From Marinomonas ostreistagni (lineage in GTDB: Bacteria > Pseudomonadota > Gammaproteobacteria > Pseudomonadales > Marinomonadaceae), in NCBI RefSeq assembly GCF_016461785.1, contig NZ_JAEMUH010000001.1, positions 275,476 to 339,475 on the forward strand: a stretch of 64,000 bases of DNA, written 5' to 3'. Positions 29,432-41,603 of the stretch are shown piece by piece; positions within the stretch are counted from its first letter, which is position 1, and the number at the start of each line of letters is the position of its first letter. A model generated the notes under the pieces. That model had not been told where the DNA came from and ran no database searches. It worked only from the letters and a program-made list of their open reading frames with translations. The position numbers and the translations under genes were made by a program.

Positions 29432-30121
29432 TCACATTATCGACAAAAAGTAATCTGCATGGGATTTCGTTTGTTCAACAATCTGAGCATTTAAAGCATC
29501 ATTCTTGGCTATTCGCTGTTTTGCTTCTTCTGAAGATATTCCCCATACTTTTTGATGGCGCTCCATTAACTGTGTCATAGCCATATCAATAGGAATGTCT
29601 ATATACCATTTTTCATCTAAGTATTGCTGTGCTTGTTCGAATCCATGTTGTGCATGAAGAATATAAAGCCCCTCAACGATAAGTAATTTAGTCTCGGAAG
29701 GTATAATGATGCTGTCTTCTATAGGGTCACCCTGAGTATGATCAAAACTCGGCCATGTTAGCGTTTGGTGAGAGTGGGATTTGAATGCGTTTAGATGTTG
29801 ATGGAAGCGTTCACTATCGAAGGTCCAAGGGGCCCCACGTCGGTCAAAGGCTGCCTTAGAGTCTGGGAATGAATGTAATTGCGCTTTACTAAAATGAAAC
29901 CCGTCCATGCTGACACTGACCACTTGTTTTGGGTATGCCCTATTTAGCTTAAATTCAATGTAGTTCGCTAAAGTCGATTTGCCTGATCCAGGCAGGCCAG
30001 CGATTCCAATAATATAGCGACCACTTGAGCCCTCTAAGCGCTTTTTAACCTTTGCAAGAGCGTCTTGATATGACGTTTTTTGATCCAAAATACGGAAAAG
30101 ATCTAGAGTCATTTGTTTCAT
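29432..30121 (-). CDS. P-loop nucleoside/nucleotide kinase-like protein (YggC-like)
   Basis: A 229-residue soluble P-loop protein of the uridine kinase / PanK-like superfamily. The Walker A motif GLPGSGKST is at 42-50, followed by SMDGFHF near 70, the DRRGAPWTFD segment and the Walker B-like LLIVEGLYIL. A lid-like ERHQKVWGISSEEAKQRI stretch lies near the C-terminus. These are the features of the YggC-type putative kinases, whose substrate is unknown. The start could be ATG 30121 or 30112. It is divergent from the next gene over only 55 bases. Confidence 0.8.
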   Translation of the reverse strand: MKQMTLDLFRILDQKTSYQDALAKVKKRLEGSSGRYIIGIAGLPGSGKSTLANYIEFKLNRAYPKQVVSVSMDGFHFSKAQLHSFPDSKAAFDRRGAPWTFDSERFHQHLNAFKSHSHQTLTWPSFDHTQGDPIEDSIIIPSETKLLIVEGLYILHAQHGFEQAQQYLDEKWYIDIPIDMAMTQLMERHQKVWGISSEEAKQRIAKNDALNAQIVEQTKSHADYFLSIM

Positions 30122-30176
30122 CCAATGTAATAAGCATTGCGTATATCTTCTATGGTTATAAGTGGAGAGTATCGAA

Positions 30177-30470
30177 ATGACTTTAACTGAGCTAGCGAAA
30201 ATTACTTCTGTGGAAAAAGTTTGCATTCACTCGCTTGAATCAAACTTATATCAATTGTCTATTATTATTTCAGGGGAGGAGCACTATATTCAAGATGTCA
30301 AAGGAGGGTTTTTAACCAGCCATAATAAACTAGATCTACAGCACCTTTTTAGTGATAAAAGCGTAGGTAGTATGGTTCTATGCCATCAAAGTGCTTATGA
30401 CGAGATGGTTGGTCAGCCAATAGGTGAGGGAAATATTTTAGAAGTACCAATTGGTAATCCATTTAAATAA
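30177..30470 (+). CDS. Small conserved protein, probably DUF6482 family
   Basis: A 97-residue soluble protein that begins MTLTELAKITSVEKVCIHSL. Its pattern (short N-terminal helix, then SNLYQLSIIISGEEHYIQD beta strands, then a FSDKSVGSMVLCHQSAYDEM helix and a late proline-rich tail) resembles the DUF6482 proteins of Pseudomonas and Halomonas, which have no known function. The ATG at 30177 has GGAG nine bases upstream. It lies back to back with the kinase-like gene. The family assignment is from memory of the pattern and is tentative; that it is a real gene is fairly secure. Confidence 0.6.
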   Translation: MTLTELAKITSVEKVCIHSLESNLYQLSIIISGEEHYIQDVKGGFLTSHNKLDLQHLFSDKSVGSMVLCHQSAYDEMVGQPIGEGNILEVPIGNPFK

Positions 30471-30552
30471 ACGATCTTTTTTGTTTGGCTATTTATGTAG
30501 GTCACTATTGTCTATAGTTTCAGTGTTGATTAACAAACAGTAGGGTTAGATT

Positions 30553-31515
30553 GTGAAAGCAGTACTGGATTTAGACATTAGCCGTATCGTAAAAGAAACC
30601 AGTAGTATTGTTCTTATAGAGCTCGTTTCACATGATGGTAGCGCTTTGCCGCTTTACCAAGCGGGTGCTCATATTGAGCTAAAGTTGCCGAATGGTTTAT
30701 TGCGGCAATACTCGTTATGTCGCTTGCCTACAACGGGTATGTCATACGAAATAGCCGTATTGAAAGACCCTCATTCGAGAGGAGGGTCTGAATTACTGCA
30801 TAAAATGCAAGTGGGAGACCGTCTTCAGGCTAGCTACCCTCAAAATCACTTCCTACTTAAGAATCCGCGAAAAACGGCTATCTTGCTAGGTGCTGGAATT
30901 GGTATTACACCACTGATACCGATGGCACAGATGCTATCTAAAACGGGCGTAGATTTTGCTCTGCATTATTCTGCGAAGTCGCCAGCGTCTGCTGCATTCT
31001 ATGATCAACTTAAGACATCTGTTTTTGCCGATAAAGTGCACTGGCATTTTAGTAATTCAAATTCACGGTTAGATATTGAATCTCTATTAAGGGGTTTTAC
31101 TAGCCATCCGGACTTGTATATATGTGGACCTAGTCAATATATAGAAGAAGTAATGAATTGCGCAAAAGTGATGGGCTGGCCAGAAGAGAAATTGCACAGA
31201 GAGTTCTTCACGGGGACAAAATCACCATTAATGGATCAGGTGCCGCGTGAGATGTTTCAGGTGAAGATTGCTAGCTCTGGGCAGATGATTGATGTACCGC
31301 CGGGTGTTAGTATTACAGAAGCATTGGAGATGAATGGAATTGATATCCCAATATCCTGTGAAGAAGGCTGGTGCGGCACATGTATGACTCGAGTGATTGA
31401 TGGTGTTCCTGACCATAGAGATACGTTTTTATCTCCTCAAGAACATGCTCGAAATAGTCTGATAATGCCATGTTGCTCCGGATCTCGCAGTGATTGCCTT
31501 GTTCTTGATCTATAG
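30553..31515 (+). CDS. Phthalate-dioxygenase-reductase-type oxidoreductase (FMN/FAD, NADH, 2Fe-2S)
   Basis: A 320-residue three-domain flavo-iron-sulfur reductase, order flavin domain - NAD domain - ferredoxin. The flavin-binding RQYSL is at 51-55, the NAD-binding GAGIGITP at 113-120, and the plant-type 2Fe-2S cluster ligands are Cys269, Cys274, Cys277 and Cys307 (C-x4-C-x2-C-x29-C). This domain order is that of phthalate dioxygenase reductase and VanB, which feed electrons to Rieske oxygenases. No oxygenase gene lies in the window, so its partner is unknown. GTG start at 30553. Confidence 0.88.
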   Translation: MKAVLDLDISRIVKETSSIVLIELVSHDGSALPLYQAGAHIELKLPNGLLRQYSLCRLPTTGMSYEIAVLKDPHSRGGSELLHKMQVGDRLQASYPQNHFLLKNPRKTAILLGAGIGITPLIPMAQMLSKTGVDFALHYSAKSPASAAFYDQLKTSVFADKVHWHFSNSNSRLDIESLLRGFTSHPDLYICGPSQYIEEVMNCAKVMGWPEEKLHREFFTGTKSPLMDQVPREMFQVKIASSGQMIDVPPGVSITEALEMNGIDIPISCEEGWCGTCMTRVIDGVPDHRDTFLSPQEHARNSLIMPCCSGSRSDCLVLDL

Positions 31516-31630
31516 AATACGCTCTCAAATGAATGGGACGTTACGTTTTTTGATTACAAAAGAGGCAAATCTTCTGAGCTTTTACGTTGAGTGAATCCCG
31601 CTCTGATGCTATTATTTCCTCCCGTCCTAA

Positions 31631-33328
<1,698 letters not shown>

Positions 33329-33367
33329 TTTTAGCAGACAGATGTTTGTGAATTTTTCATCTACTAA

Positions 33368-34675
<1,308 letters not shown>

Positions 34676-34692
34676 TTTACGGTCTATTTATC

Positions 34693-34730
34693 AAAGGGAG
34701 AACATTCGTTCTCCCTTTTTTATTTTTTTT
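34693..34730 (+). terminator. eno terminator
   Basis: Eleven-base stem (34693-34703 and 34708-34718) with loop ATTC, followed by a long T tract to 34731. It separates eno from the ftsB-to-rpoS run. Confidence 0.92.
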
Positions 34731-34786
34731 TCACTCAATTCGCGAAATAATGGGCACTCATTTGTCCAGAGCCTGAATCGTCCAAC

Positions 34787-35065
34787 ATGATGTTGCGTAT
34801 TTTCTTAGCTATCTTTCTTTCCGTATCCACATACTTTGCCTTTCAATTTTATTGGGGGGATCAAGGTGTAAAACGAGAAGAGGAGCTTGCCAAACAAATT
34901 GAGTATCAAGAGCAAATCAATAAACGCTTAAAGGTACGTAATGATGCACTGCGGGCACAAATTAATGATCTTCGTCGTGGTGAGGATGCCATAGAAGAGC
35001 ATGTTCGGACCGAACTCCAATATATTAAAGACGGCGAAGTCTTTTATCGAATAGTAGAAAAGTAA
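34787..35065 (+). CDS. ftsB: Cell division protein FtsB
   Basis: A 92-residue bitopic membrane protein of the FtsQLB divisome complex. One N-terminal span (about 3-20, IFLAIFLSVSTYFAFQFYWG) is followed by a periplasmic coiled coil (EEELAKQIEYQEQINKRL) and the IEEHVRTELQYIKDGEVFYR motif typical of FtsB. Its stop overlaps the ispD start by one base, the conserved ftsB-ispD coupling. It opens a nine-gene same-strand run ending with rpoS. Confidence 0.93.
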   Translation: MMLRIFLAIFLSVSTYFAFQFYWGDQGVKREEELAKQIEYQEQINKRLKVRNDALRAQINDLRRGEDAIEEHVRTELQYIKDGEVFYRIVEK

Positions 35066-35763
35066 TGACACAGTTTTGGGTGATTATTCCAGCGGCTGGC
35101 GTTGGAAAGCGTATGGCCAGCACACAGCCTAAGCAATACTTAATGTTAAATGGTAAAACCATTCTGGATACCACGATAGAAAAGTTTCTAGAGCATCCGC
35201 AGATTGCGGGTATTGCTGTCGGCGTCAGTCCAGATGACGAATATTGGAAACAATCGGAGTGGGCCGGTAATCCACAAGTCGTCCGTTTCGATGGTGGCCA
35301 AGAACGGTCTGAAACCGTACTGAATGGCTTACAAGTTTTAATGGCGATCGGTGTAGCGGATGACGAATCTGTCTTAGTGCATGATGCAGCGCGTCCGCTT
35401 GTGACTGAAGCGGCATTAACTCGGATTATGGCGCATACAGGTGAGCAAGGTGCATTGTTAGCGATACCGTGTAAAGACACTTTGAAATTAGCCGAAGAGA
35501 AGCGTTCTACTGCGACGGTAGACCGTAGTGTGATCTGGCAAGCACAAACCCCACAAAAATTCCCACTAATGGCATTGTATCAAGGTATTGCTGCAGCAAT
35601 GGAAGAGGGTATTGCGATTACCGACGAAAGTTCGGCAATGGAATTGATTGGGTGGCAACCTGATTTGGTAGAGGGTGAATCCTGTAATCTGAAAATTACT
35701 GTGCCAGAAGATCTTGTAATTGCCCAAGCTTTGCTTAGCCTGCAGCCAACCGCTAACTCATAG
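35065..35763 (+). CDS. ispD: 2-C-methyl-D-erythritol 4-phosphate cytidylyltransferase
   Basis: A 232-residue MEP-pathway enzyme joining MEP and CTP. The nucleotide-binding loop IIPAAGVGKRMASTQPKQYL lies at residues 7-26. The VHDAARP motif and the ITDESSAMELIGW motif are also family markers. Its ATG overlaps the ftsB stop codon by one base. ispF follows after nine bases; ispE is in the window near 3 kb, so three of the pathway genes are close together. Confidence 0.97.
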   Translation: MTQFWVIIPAAGVGKRMASTQPKQYLMLNGKTILDTTIEKFLEHPQIAGIAVGVSPDDEYWKQSEWAGNPQVVRFDGGQERSETVLNGLQVLMAIGVADDESVLVHDAARPLVTEAALTRIMAHTGEQGALLAIPCKDTLKLAEEKRSTATVDRSVIWQAQTPQKFPLMALYQGIAAAMEEGIAITDESSAMELIGWQPDLVEGESCNLKITVPEDLVIAQALLSLQPTANS

Positions 35764-35772
35764 GAGAATGCT

Positions 35773-36261
35773 ATGCTTCCATTTCGTATAGGCCACGGCT
35801 TTGATGTTCATAAATTTGGAGAAGGCGACCATATTATTATTGGTGGTGTTTCCATACCCTATGACAAAGGGCTGATAGCGCACTCCGATGGCGATGTTGC
35901 GCTACATGCTTTAACGGACGCTTTGCTTGGCGCGGCCGCATTGGGGGATATTGGTAAACACTTTCCTGATACGGATGCTGAATTTGAAGGTGCTGATAGC
36001 CGAGTGTTGTTGCGTCAGGTTTATTCAGAGATTCAAAAGCTCGGCTGGTCTGTAGCTAACGTTGATGTAACTATTATCGCGCAAGCACCTAAAATGCGAC
36101 CGCATATTGATGACATGCGTGCCAACATAGCCGAGGATCTTCAAATCGATATGTCAGCCACGAACGTCAAAGCAACGACAACGGAGAAGTTGGGGTTCAC
36201 TGGGCGTAAAGAAGGTATTGCTGTCGAAGCCGTGGCACTATTGTACCGAGAGAATGCATGA
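35773..36261 (+). CDS. ispF: 2-C-methyl-D-erythritol 2,4-cyclodiphosphate synthase
   Basis: A 162-residue trimeric zinc enzyme of the MEP pathway. The metal ligands Asp11 and His13 lie in [10 protein letters not shown] and a third histidine in [39 protein letters not shown] is the C-terminal signature region, here described by its ends ATTTEKLGF and GIAVEA. TAGGAGA precedes the ATG. Its stop overlaps the truD start by four bases. Confidence 0.97.
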   Translation: MLPFRIGHGFDVHKFGEGDHIIIGGVSIPYDKGLIAHSDGDVALHALTDALLGAAALGDIGKHFPDTDAEFEGADSRVLLRQVYSEIQKLGWSVANVDVTIIAQAPKMRPHIDDMRANIAEDLQIDMSATNVKATTTEKLGFTGRKEGIAVEAVALLYRENA

Positions 36262-37352
36262 ACACTGATTGGCATTACGCGTGGACAGTACCCCATGCGC
36301 GCGCAGATTTAAAAACCTTTGCCAGCGATTTCCTTGTTGAAGAAATCTTAGGATTTGAACCAGAAGGCAAAGGCGAGTTCGTTTATTTGTGGATTGAGAA
36401 GCAGGGTGTTAATACTGATTACTTAGCCAAACGTTTGGCACAAGCTGCCGATATTTCTCCGAATAGAGTGACCTATGCGGGGGTTAAGGATCGACATGCT
36501 TGTACGCGCCAGTGGTTTTGTTTGCACATGACTGGGCAAGCGCCGGATCTTACTCCAATAGAGCAAGTATTTCGTGAGCCTGAAATAGTTCGAGTGTTAT
36601 TGCAAACACGTCACTCGAAAAAGCTAAAAACAGGTGGCCTGCAAGGGAATCGCTTTGTATTACGCTTACGCAACCTTCAAGGAGAGCGTTCAGAGGTTGA
36701 GCAACGTTTAAGTCTAATTGAACGCTTTGGCGTGCCGAACTATTACGGTGAACAACGTTTTGGTATTCAAGGCAACAATTTAGTTAATGGCTATCAATTT
36801 GTCATGCCAGGACGAAAAGGTACTCACAAACTGAATAAAACTCAGTCGTTTTGGCTATCAGCAATCCGCTCATGGTTCTTCAATGAAGCGTTATCGCAAT
36901 TTGTAGAGCAGGGCAGTTGGGATACGTTGAGTGTTGGTGATATTGCCCAACCGAGAGATGGTTCACAATCCTTTCGTATAAAAGAGCATTCGTTAGAAAA
37001 CCTAGTGCGCCATCGTAATGGAGACATTTCGCCAGTTCTGCCTTTGATCAGTGATGGTTGGCCGATGGGCACTAACTCAGAGCGAGCTAAGGCGATGACT
37101 GAACTATATGCTGATCAGAGTGATTTATTAGAGGGGTTGATCAGCTTCGATTTCTCTAGAGACAGTCGTGCGACACGAATCGTCCCAACTAATATGGCCT
37201 GGGAATTGCTATCTAATACAAAGGAAGCAGACCAACTGGTGTTGCAATTTGAGCTTCCGAAAGGCGCTTTTGCAACGAGTGTTCTAAGAGAACTTTTTAC
37301 TATTAACGATCGATCTCAAGACAAGCATAATGAGACTACTTCTTTCGAATGA
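36258..37352 (+). CDS. truD: tRNA pseudouridine synthase TruD
   Basis: A 364-residue enzyme that makes pseudouridine 13 in tRNA-Glu. The catalytic Asp78 lies in [15 protein letters not shown], and the [13 protein letters not shown] motif near 154-166 opens the TRUD domain. Order ispF-truD-surE-pcm is conserved from E. coli to Pseudomonas. It starts inside the ispF stop codon and runs 23 bases into surE, so translation is coupled at both ends. Confidence 0.96.
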   Translation: MNTDWHYAWTVPHARADLKTFASDFLVEEILGFEPEGKGEFVYLWIEKQGVNTDYLAKRLAQAADISPNRVTYAGVKDRHACTRQWFCLHMTGQAPDLTPIEQVFREPEIVRVLLQTRHSKKLKTGGLQGNRFVLRLRNLQGERSEVEQRLSLIERFGVPNYYGEQRFGIQGNNLVNGYQFVMPGRKGTHKLNKTQSFWLSAIRSWFFNEALSQFVEQGSWDTLSVGDIAQPRDGSQSFRIKEHSLENLVRHRNGDISPVLPLISDGWPMGTNSERAKAMTELYADQSDLLEGLISFDFSRDSRATRIVPTNMAWELLSNTKEADQLVLQFELPKGAFATSVLRELFTINDRSQDKHNETTSFE

Positions 37353-38076
37353 TGATGGACTGGATGCTCTAGGTATTCAAACCTTAGCAAAACAACTAAA
37401 AAGTCGATATGACGTCACTTTAGTCGCACCTGACCGAGACCGAAGTGGTGCTAGCAATTCATTAACGTTAACTCGTCCATTGCGTCCGACTAACGTTCGT
37501 AAGAACCAATACAAAGTGGATGGCACACCAACAGATTGTGTTAACTTGGCGATCTCTGAAGTGATTGATGGCCGTTTTGATGCTGTGATTTCAGGAATCA
37601 ATCATGGGCCTAACCTAGGAGACGATGTTCTTTACTCGGGAACAGTAGCCGCTGCGATGGAAGCGCGTCACCTTGGGCGGCCAGCAATTGCCGTTTCATT
37701 GGTAGGGAAACAGCACTTTGACACGGCAGCAAAAGTCATTGATACACTTTTGCAGGATGCGCATGCGTTAGCATTACCGCCAAAAGTGCTGCTTAACATT
37801 AATGTGCCAGATTTGCCTTTTGAAGAGTTGAAAGGTATCAAAGTGACTCGTTTAGGCTATCGCCATCAAGCTCATCCTGCGATTCCTGCGAACCATCCAA
37901 AGGGTATTGAATGCTATTGGATTGGGATGTTGGCAGAACCAAATGATGCGGCTGATGACACAGATTTCTATGCTGTTTCTAATGGCTATGTTTCTATTAC
38001 TCCTATTCATACGGATATGACCTGCCATTCATCTATCAATCAATTACGTCAATGGGTGAATGATTTAGCACCATGA
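37330..38076 (+). CDS. surE: 5'/3'-nucleotidase SurE
   Basis: A 248-residue metal-dependent survival protein that dephosphorylates nucleoside monophosphates and polyphosphate. The metal site NDDG (residues 7-10), the SGASNSLTL stretch with Ser39 or nearby, and ISGINHGPNLGDDVLYSGTV are diagnostic. It overlaps truD by 23 bases and pcm by four bases. surE and pcm are stationary-phase genes, fitting their location upstream of rpoS. Confidence 0.96.
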   Translation: MRLLLSNDDGLDALGIQTLAKQLKSRYDVTLVAPDRDRSGASNSLTLTRPLRPTNVRKNQYKVDGTPTDCVNLAISEVIDGRFDAVISGINHGPNLGDDVLYSGTVAAAMEARHLGRPAIAVSLVGKQHFDTAAKVIDTLLQDAHALALPPKVLLNINVPDLPFEELKGIKVTRLGYRHQAHPAIPANHPKGIECYWIGMLAEPNDAADDTDFYAVSNGYVSITPIHTDMTCHSSINQLRQWVNDLAP

Positions 38077-38735
38077 GTATGGCATTGGATGAGTTATTAA
38101 AAAGGTCTCAGCCTCGATCTAGTCAAATGCTAGAACACTTAATGTGTGAAGGTGTAGAACATGCTGAGTTGCTTGAACTCATGGGGCGGCTTCCGCGCCA
38201 TGAGTTTGTGGAACCAGCTTTTTCTCATCTAGCGTACAGCCCAACACCGCTCCCGATTGGACGAAGCCAGACAATCAGTCAGCCATTGACCGTTGCTAAG
38301 ATGACCATGTGGTTGTTGAGTTATGCGCGTCTGGGGCGAGTTTTAGAAGTGGGGACTGGGTCTGGTTATCAAACCTGTTTATTGGCTCACTTTTTTAATA
38401 AAGTGCACACCATTGAGAGACAGAAGAGCCTCTATCTGCAAGCTCAGACTCGTATTCGAAGTATGGGGTTCAACAATGTTGAGTTCTTACATGGCGATGG
38501 TCATTTGGGGTGGCCGCAAAAAGTTCAAATGGACGCCATTATTGTCACTGCTATGGCCAGTAAAGTGCCAGTTGCCTTAACCGATATGTTAAAAGAAGAT
38601 GGCATTTTAATTATGCCAATTGCAGATGAAGTACCCAGCATTGGTTGCTGGCAGCGCATGGGAGATAAGTGGAAGCGTTTAGAATCTACTCCAGCGCAAT
38701 TTGTTCCATTATTAGAAGGGAAAGTGGATGCCTAA
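38073..38735 (+). CDS. pcm: Protein-L-isoaspartate O-methyltransferase
   Basis: A 220-residue SAM-dependent repair enzyme that methylates isoaspartyl residues in aged proteins. The LPRHEFVEPAFSHLAY segment, the SQPLTVAKMT substrate-binding region and the SAM motif VLEVGTGSGYQTCLLA near 90-105 are typical. It overlaps surE by four bases and the next gene by eight. Conserved surE-pcm-nlpD-rpoS context. Confidence 0.96.
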   Translation: MSMALDELLKRSQPRSSQMLEHLMCEGVEHAELLELMGRLPRHEFVEPAFSHLAYSPTPLPIGRSQTISQPLTVAKMTMWLLSYARLGRVLEVGTGSGYQTCLLAHFFNKVHTIERQKSLYLQAQTRIRSMGFNNVEFLHGDGHLGWPQKVQMDAIIVTAMASKVPVALTDMLKEDGILIMPIADEVPSIGCWQRMGDKWKRLESTPAQFVPLLEGKVDA

Positions 38736-39663
38736 GTGGCTTAGAACGTATTTAAGTGGTTTATTAATGGGAGCTGCTGATGTAGTGCCTGGCGTATCTG
38801 GTGGTACCATTGCGTTCATAGTAGGAATATATGACCGCTTAATTAATGCCTTAAGTGGTGTGAATAAGACTAGCATAATGATGTTGTTCAAAGGTGACTT
38901 TAAAGGGTTATGGCATCATTTTGATGGTTATTTTTTACTGGCTCTTTTGCTAGGCGTTGCAACCAGTATTTTTGGTATTGCGAGTGCCATAACTGCCTTA
39001 TTAGCAGCTTACCCCGTTTGGTTGTGGAGCTTTTTCTTTGGTTTGATTCTCGCATCAGCGTATGTTTTGTTGCATCAAGTCCCAAGTTTTTCTAAACGAC
39101 ACGTTGCAATCATGATGTTAGGTGTAATAGTTGGCGCATCTCTTTCCTTATTGGTGCCGACGCAAGTGCCAGCTACCTCCCTAATGATTTTCTTTTCTGG
39201 AATGATTGCGATCTGCGCGATGATTCTTCCAGGTATCTCTGGCAGCTTTATTCTTTTGATGTTGGGAATGTACGGCTTCGTTATGACCGCAATAAAAGAG
39301 CTAGACATATTGGTGATTTCTATTTTTGCTTTGGGTGCTCTATTAGGCCTTTTAAGTTTCTCTAAAGTGTTGAACTGGTTGCTAAAAAAAGCTAAGTCCA
39401 TAACCCTTACATTGTTAACTGGCATTATGTTAGGCGCGTTAGTGAAAGTCTGGCCATGGAAACAAGTAACTGCCTATATTGATGTGGGTAGTAAGCGCTT
39501 ACCAAGTGAAGAGCAATTGCTTCTGCCATGGCAAATGGCAGGCTTTAATATAGTTGATACGTTATTAATACCAGTTTTTTTGATGTTATTAGGAGTGCTA
39601 ATGGTTTACGGAGTACATTACATCTCATTACAAAAAACTAACACCCACACAAAACCGTCATAG
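38728..39663 (+). CDS. DUF368 membrane protein, PopT-like undecaprenyl-phosphate translocase
   Basis: A 311-residue polytopic inner-membrane protein with eight or more spans. The N-terminal GAADVVPGVSGGTIAFIVGI motif (about 12-31) defines the DUF368 family, and the second half contains ILPGISGSFILLMLGMYG, an inverted-repeat-like echo of it. DUF368 members (PopT) in Vibrio and Staphylococcus recycle undecaprenyl phosphate across the membrane for cell-wall synthesis. Assigning that role here is by family. It overlaps pcm by eight bases and precedes nlpD, a place also used by DUF368 genes in several gammaproteobacteria. Confidence 0.87.
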   Translation: MPKWLRTYLSGLLMGAADVVPGVSGGTIAFIVGIYDRLINALSGVNKTSIMMLFKGDFKGLWHHFDGYFLLALLLGVATSIFGIASAITALLAAYPVWLWSFFFGLILASAYVLLHQVPSFSKRHVAIMMLGVIVGASLSLLVPTQVPATSLMIFFSGMIAICAMILPGISGSFILLMLGMYGFVMTAIKELDILVISIFALGALLGLLSFSKVLNWLLKKAKSITLTLLTGIMLGALVKVWPWKQVTAYIDVGSKRLPSEEQLLLPWQMAGFNIVDTLLIPVFLMLLGVLMVYGVHYISLQKTNTHTKPS

Positions 39664-39686
39664 ATATGTAAATAGAGAAGTGTTTA

Positions 39687-40529
39687 ATGTTGGGTGCATG
39701 CTTGCTGAGAAACATTATTAGATTGTTTATTTTGCTGACACAGCGATTCAGTGTTGTGGCAATAGCATGTTTTCTTATAGTGGGCTGTGCATCTGATAGT
39801 TTCCATTATTCTAATGTTGCCAATTCTAGAAACTCGTCGACTGCACCAAGTACTAGGTCCATTCCAAGTTCAGGAATCCATCGAGTTCAATCAGGTGATA
39901 CATTGTTTTCTATCGCTTTTTCTTACGGTCTAGACTATAGAAATGTAGCGAGTATTAATGGAATCGCTGCTCCTTACATTATCTACCCAAACCAGAAAAT
40001 TCGATTAAGGGGCTCAGCCAGTCGCACAGCATCCACTGCTTCAACAAGTAAAACAAAACCATCAACATCTGCTCCTAAGACTGTAACAAAAAAGACCACA
40101 GAAAAAGTGAACTCCTCTTCAAGACCTGTGTCAACTGTAAATATACCTGAGCAAAAAGTGTCTTCATGGCATTGGCCGATAGTCGGAGCTGTCACAAAAA
40201 GCTTTTCAAATGCTGGCGTAAGTAGTAAAGGTATAGACATAAAAGGGAAGAATTCTGAGCATGTTAAAGCAGCAGCAGATGGTGTAGTCGTCTATGCGGG
40301 CAATGGTCTGATTGGTTATGGTAATTTGGTCATTGTAAAACATAATGACGTCTACTTAAGTGCCTATGCGTACAATGATCGAATTCTAGTCAAGGAAAAA
40401 CAAAGTGTTCGAGCGGGTGACTCCCTCGCTATCATTGGTGGTAAAGGCTCAGAAAGACCTTTATTGCACTTTGAAGTGAGGCGAGATGGCCAGCCAATTG
40501 ATCCACTAAAAGTGTTACCCAAACAATAA
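39687..40529 (+). CDS. nlpD: NlpD-like LysM/LytM lipoprotein (amidase activator)
   Basis: A 280-residue lipoprotein. The long N-terminal signal ends in lipobox IVGC with Cys34. A LysM domain (about 69-112, [18 protein letters not shown]) is followed by a Ser/Thr/Lys-rich linker and a C-terminal LytM domain. The LytM zinc ligands are lost: the expected H-x3-D reads KGIDI, the YAH motif reads AYAYND, and HxH reads LLHF. That is the normal state of NlpD, which activates the amidase AmiC instead of cutting. It directly precedes rpoS; in E. coli the main rpoS promoter lies inside nlpD. Confidence 0.92.
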   Translation: MLGACLLRNIIRLFILLTQRFSVVAIACFLIVGCASDSFHYSNVANSRNSSTAPSTRSIPSSGIHRVQSGDTLFSIAFSYGLDYRNVASINGIAAPYIIYPNQKIRLRGSASRTASTASTSKTKPSTSAPKTVTKKTTEKVNSSSRPVSTVNIPEQKVSSWHWPIVGAVTKSFSNAGVSSKGIDIKGKNSEHVKAAADGVVVYAGNGLIGYGNLVIVKHNDVYLSAYAYNDRILVKEKQSVRAGDSLAIIGGKGSERPLLHFEVRRDGQPIDPLKVLPKQ

Positions 40530-40548
40530 TAATCATAATTTGGGAATT

Positions 40549-40555
40549 GAGGAGG
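40549..40555 (+). promoter_or_regulatory. Strong rpoS ribosome-binding site
   Basis: GAGGAGG five bases before the ATG at 40561 decides the rpoS start over an in-frame codon seven codons upstream. Confidence 0.8.
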
Positions 40556-40560
40556 GCTAT

Positions 40561-41553
40561 ATGAAATCGGTAGAGACGGACAAATCAGGTGAAGATCTAA
40601 TTCACAATACTGATGATTTTGATTTCGAAAGTATAGATGATGTAGTTGATGATACGGACGAGGAGTTCGAATCGGCTGTTAATGCTCGTTACGCAGACAG
40701 CGATACTAAATCTCTAGATGTAACACAACTTTACCTGAGTGAAATTGGGTATTCACCTTTATTAAGTGCTGAAGAGGAAGTGTACTTTGCTCGACTTGCC
40801 TTAAAAGGTGATGATGCTGCTCGCAAACGAATGATCGAAAGTAACTTGCGATTAGTCGTTAAAATTTCTCGTAGATACCTAAATCGAGGACTAACGTTAC
40901 TGGATCTGATCGAAGAGGGAAACCTTGGCCTAATTCGAGCAGTGGAGAAGTTCGATCCAGAACGAGGCTTCCGTTTTTCAACTTACGCTACTTGGTGGAT
41001 AAGACAAACCATCGAAAGAGCGATCATGAACCAAACCCGTACAATCCGCTTGCCGATTCATGTGGTCAAGGAGTTGAACGTTTACCTTCGCGCCGCCCGT
41101 GAATTGACTCAAAAGTTAGATCATGAACCAACGCCTGAAGAAATCGCTCAGATGTTAGATCGACCCGTTGAAGACGTACAAAAAATGCTAAGTCTGAACG
41201 AGCGTGTCAGTTCGATTGATTCTCCTGTAGGAGGGATGGATAACGATAAAAGTCTTGTTGAGGTGCTGGCTGACACTCAACATTCTGGTCCAGAAGACGA
41301 CCGTCAAGAAGGGGATGTCCATCACAATATTGAGCAGCTATTGGATGAGCTGAATGATAAACAACGTGAGGTCATCGCTAGACGTTTTGGGCTAAGAGGT
41401 TATGAACCAAGTACACTTGAAGATGTGGGTGCTGAGATTGGTTTAACACGTGAACGTGTCCGCCAAATTCAGGTTGAAGCTCTCCGTAAGCTTAGAATGA
41501 TGCTACAGACACGTGGGCTCTCTCTGGCTGATGTTATTGATTTAGACCATTAA
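40561..41553 (+). CDS. rpoS: RNA polymerase sigma factor RpoS
   Basis: A 330-residue stationary-phase and stress sigma factor. The acidic N-terminus precedes region 1.2 ([20 protein letters not shown]), region 2 ([19 protein letters not shown], then [16 protein letters not shown]), region 3 and region 4 ([20 protein letters not shown]). The combination with nlpD upstream and the 330-residue length separates it from RpoD and RpoH. The gene ends with a strong terminator. Unlike in Pseudomonas, no ferredoxin or rsmZ gene follows. Confidence 0.97.
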   Translation: MKSVETDKSGEDLIHNTDDFDFESIDDVVDDTDEEFESAVNARYADSDTKSLDVTQLYLSEIGYSPLLSAEEEVYFARLALKGDDAARKRMIESNLRLVVKISRRYLNRGLTLLDLIEEGNLGLIRAVEKFDPERGFRFSTYATWWIRQTIERAIMNQTRTIRLPIHVVKELNVYLRAARELTQKLDHEPTPEEIAQMLDRPVEDVQKMLSLNERVSSIDSPVGGMDNDKSLVEVLADTQHSGPEDDRQEGDVHHNIEQLLDELNDKQREVIARRFGLRGYEPSTLEDVGAEIGLTRERVRQIQVEALRKLRMMLQTRGLSLADVIDLDH

Positions 41554-41570
41554 AAAATAGGTTGTGTTAT

Positions 41571-41603
41571 AAAAAGCTCTAGTTCGTACTAGAGCTTTTT
41601 TAT
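41571..41603. terminator. Terminator shared by rpoS and the converging membrane-protein gene
   Basis: Thirteen-base perfect stem (41571-41583 and 41588-41600) with loop TCGT. The arms begin with AAAAA and end in TTTTT, so it is bidirectional. Confidence 0.9.

Noticed and set aside
35025..35480. Antisense open frame of 151 codons over ftsB and ispD
   Set aside because: Shadow of the conserved ispD frame; composition is Cys/Ser-rich and not protein-like.
39687..40529. NlpD LytM domain without zinc ligands as a broken peptidase
   Set aside because: Loss of the metal ligands is the regular state of NlpD/EnvC-type amidase activators.
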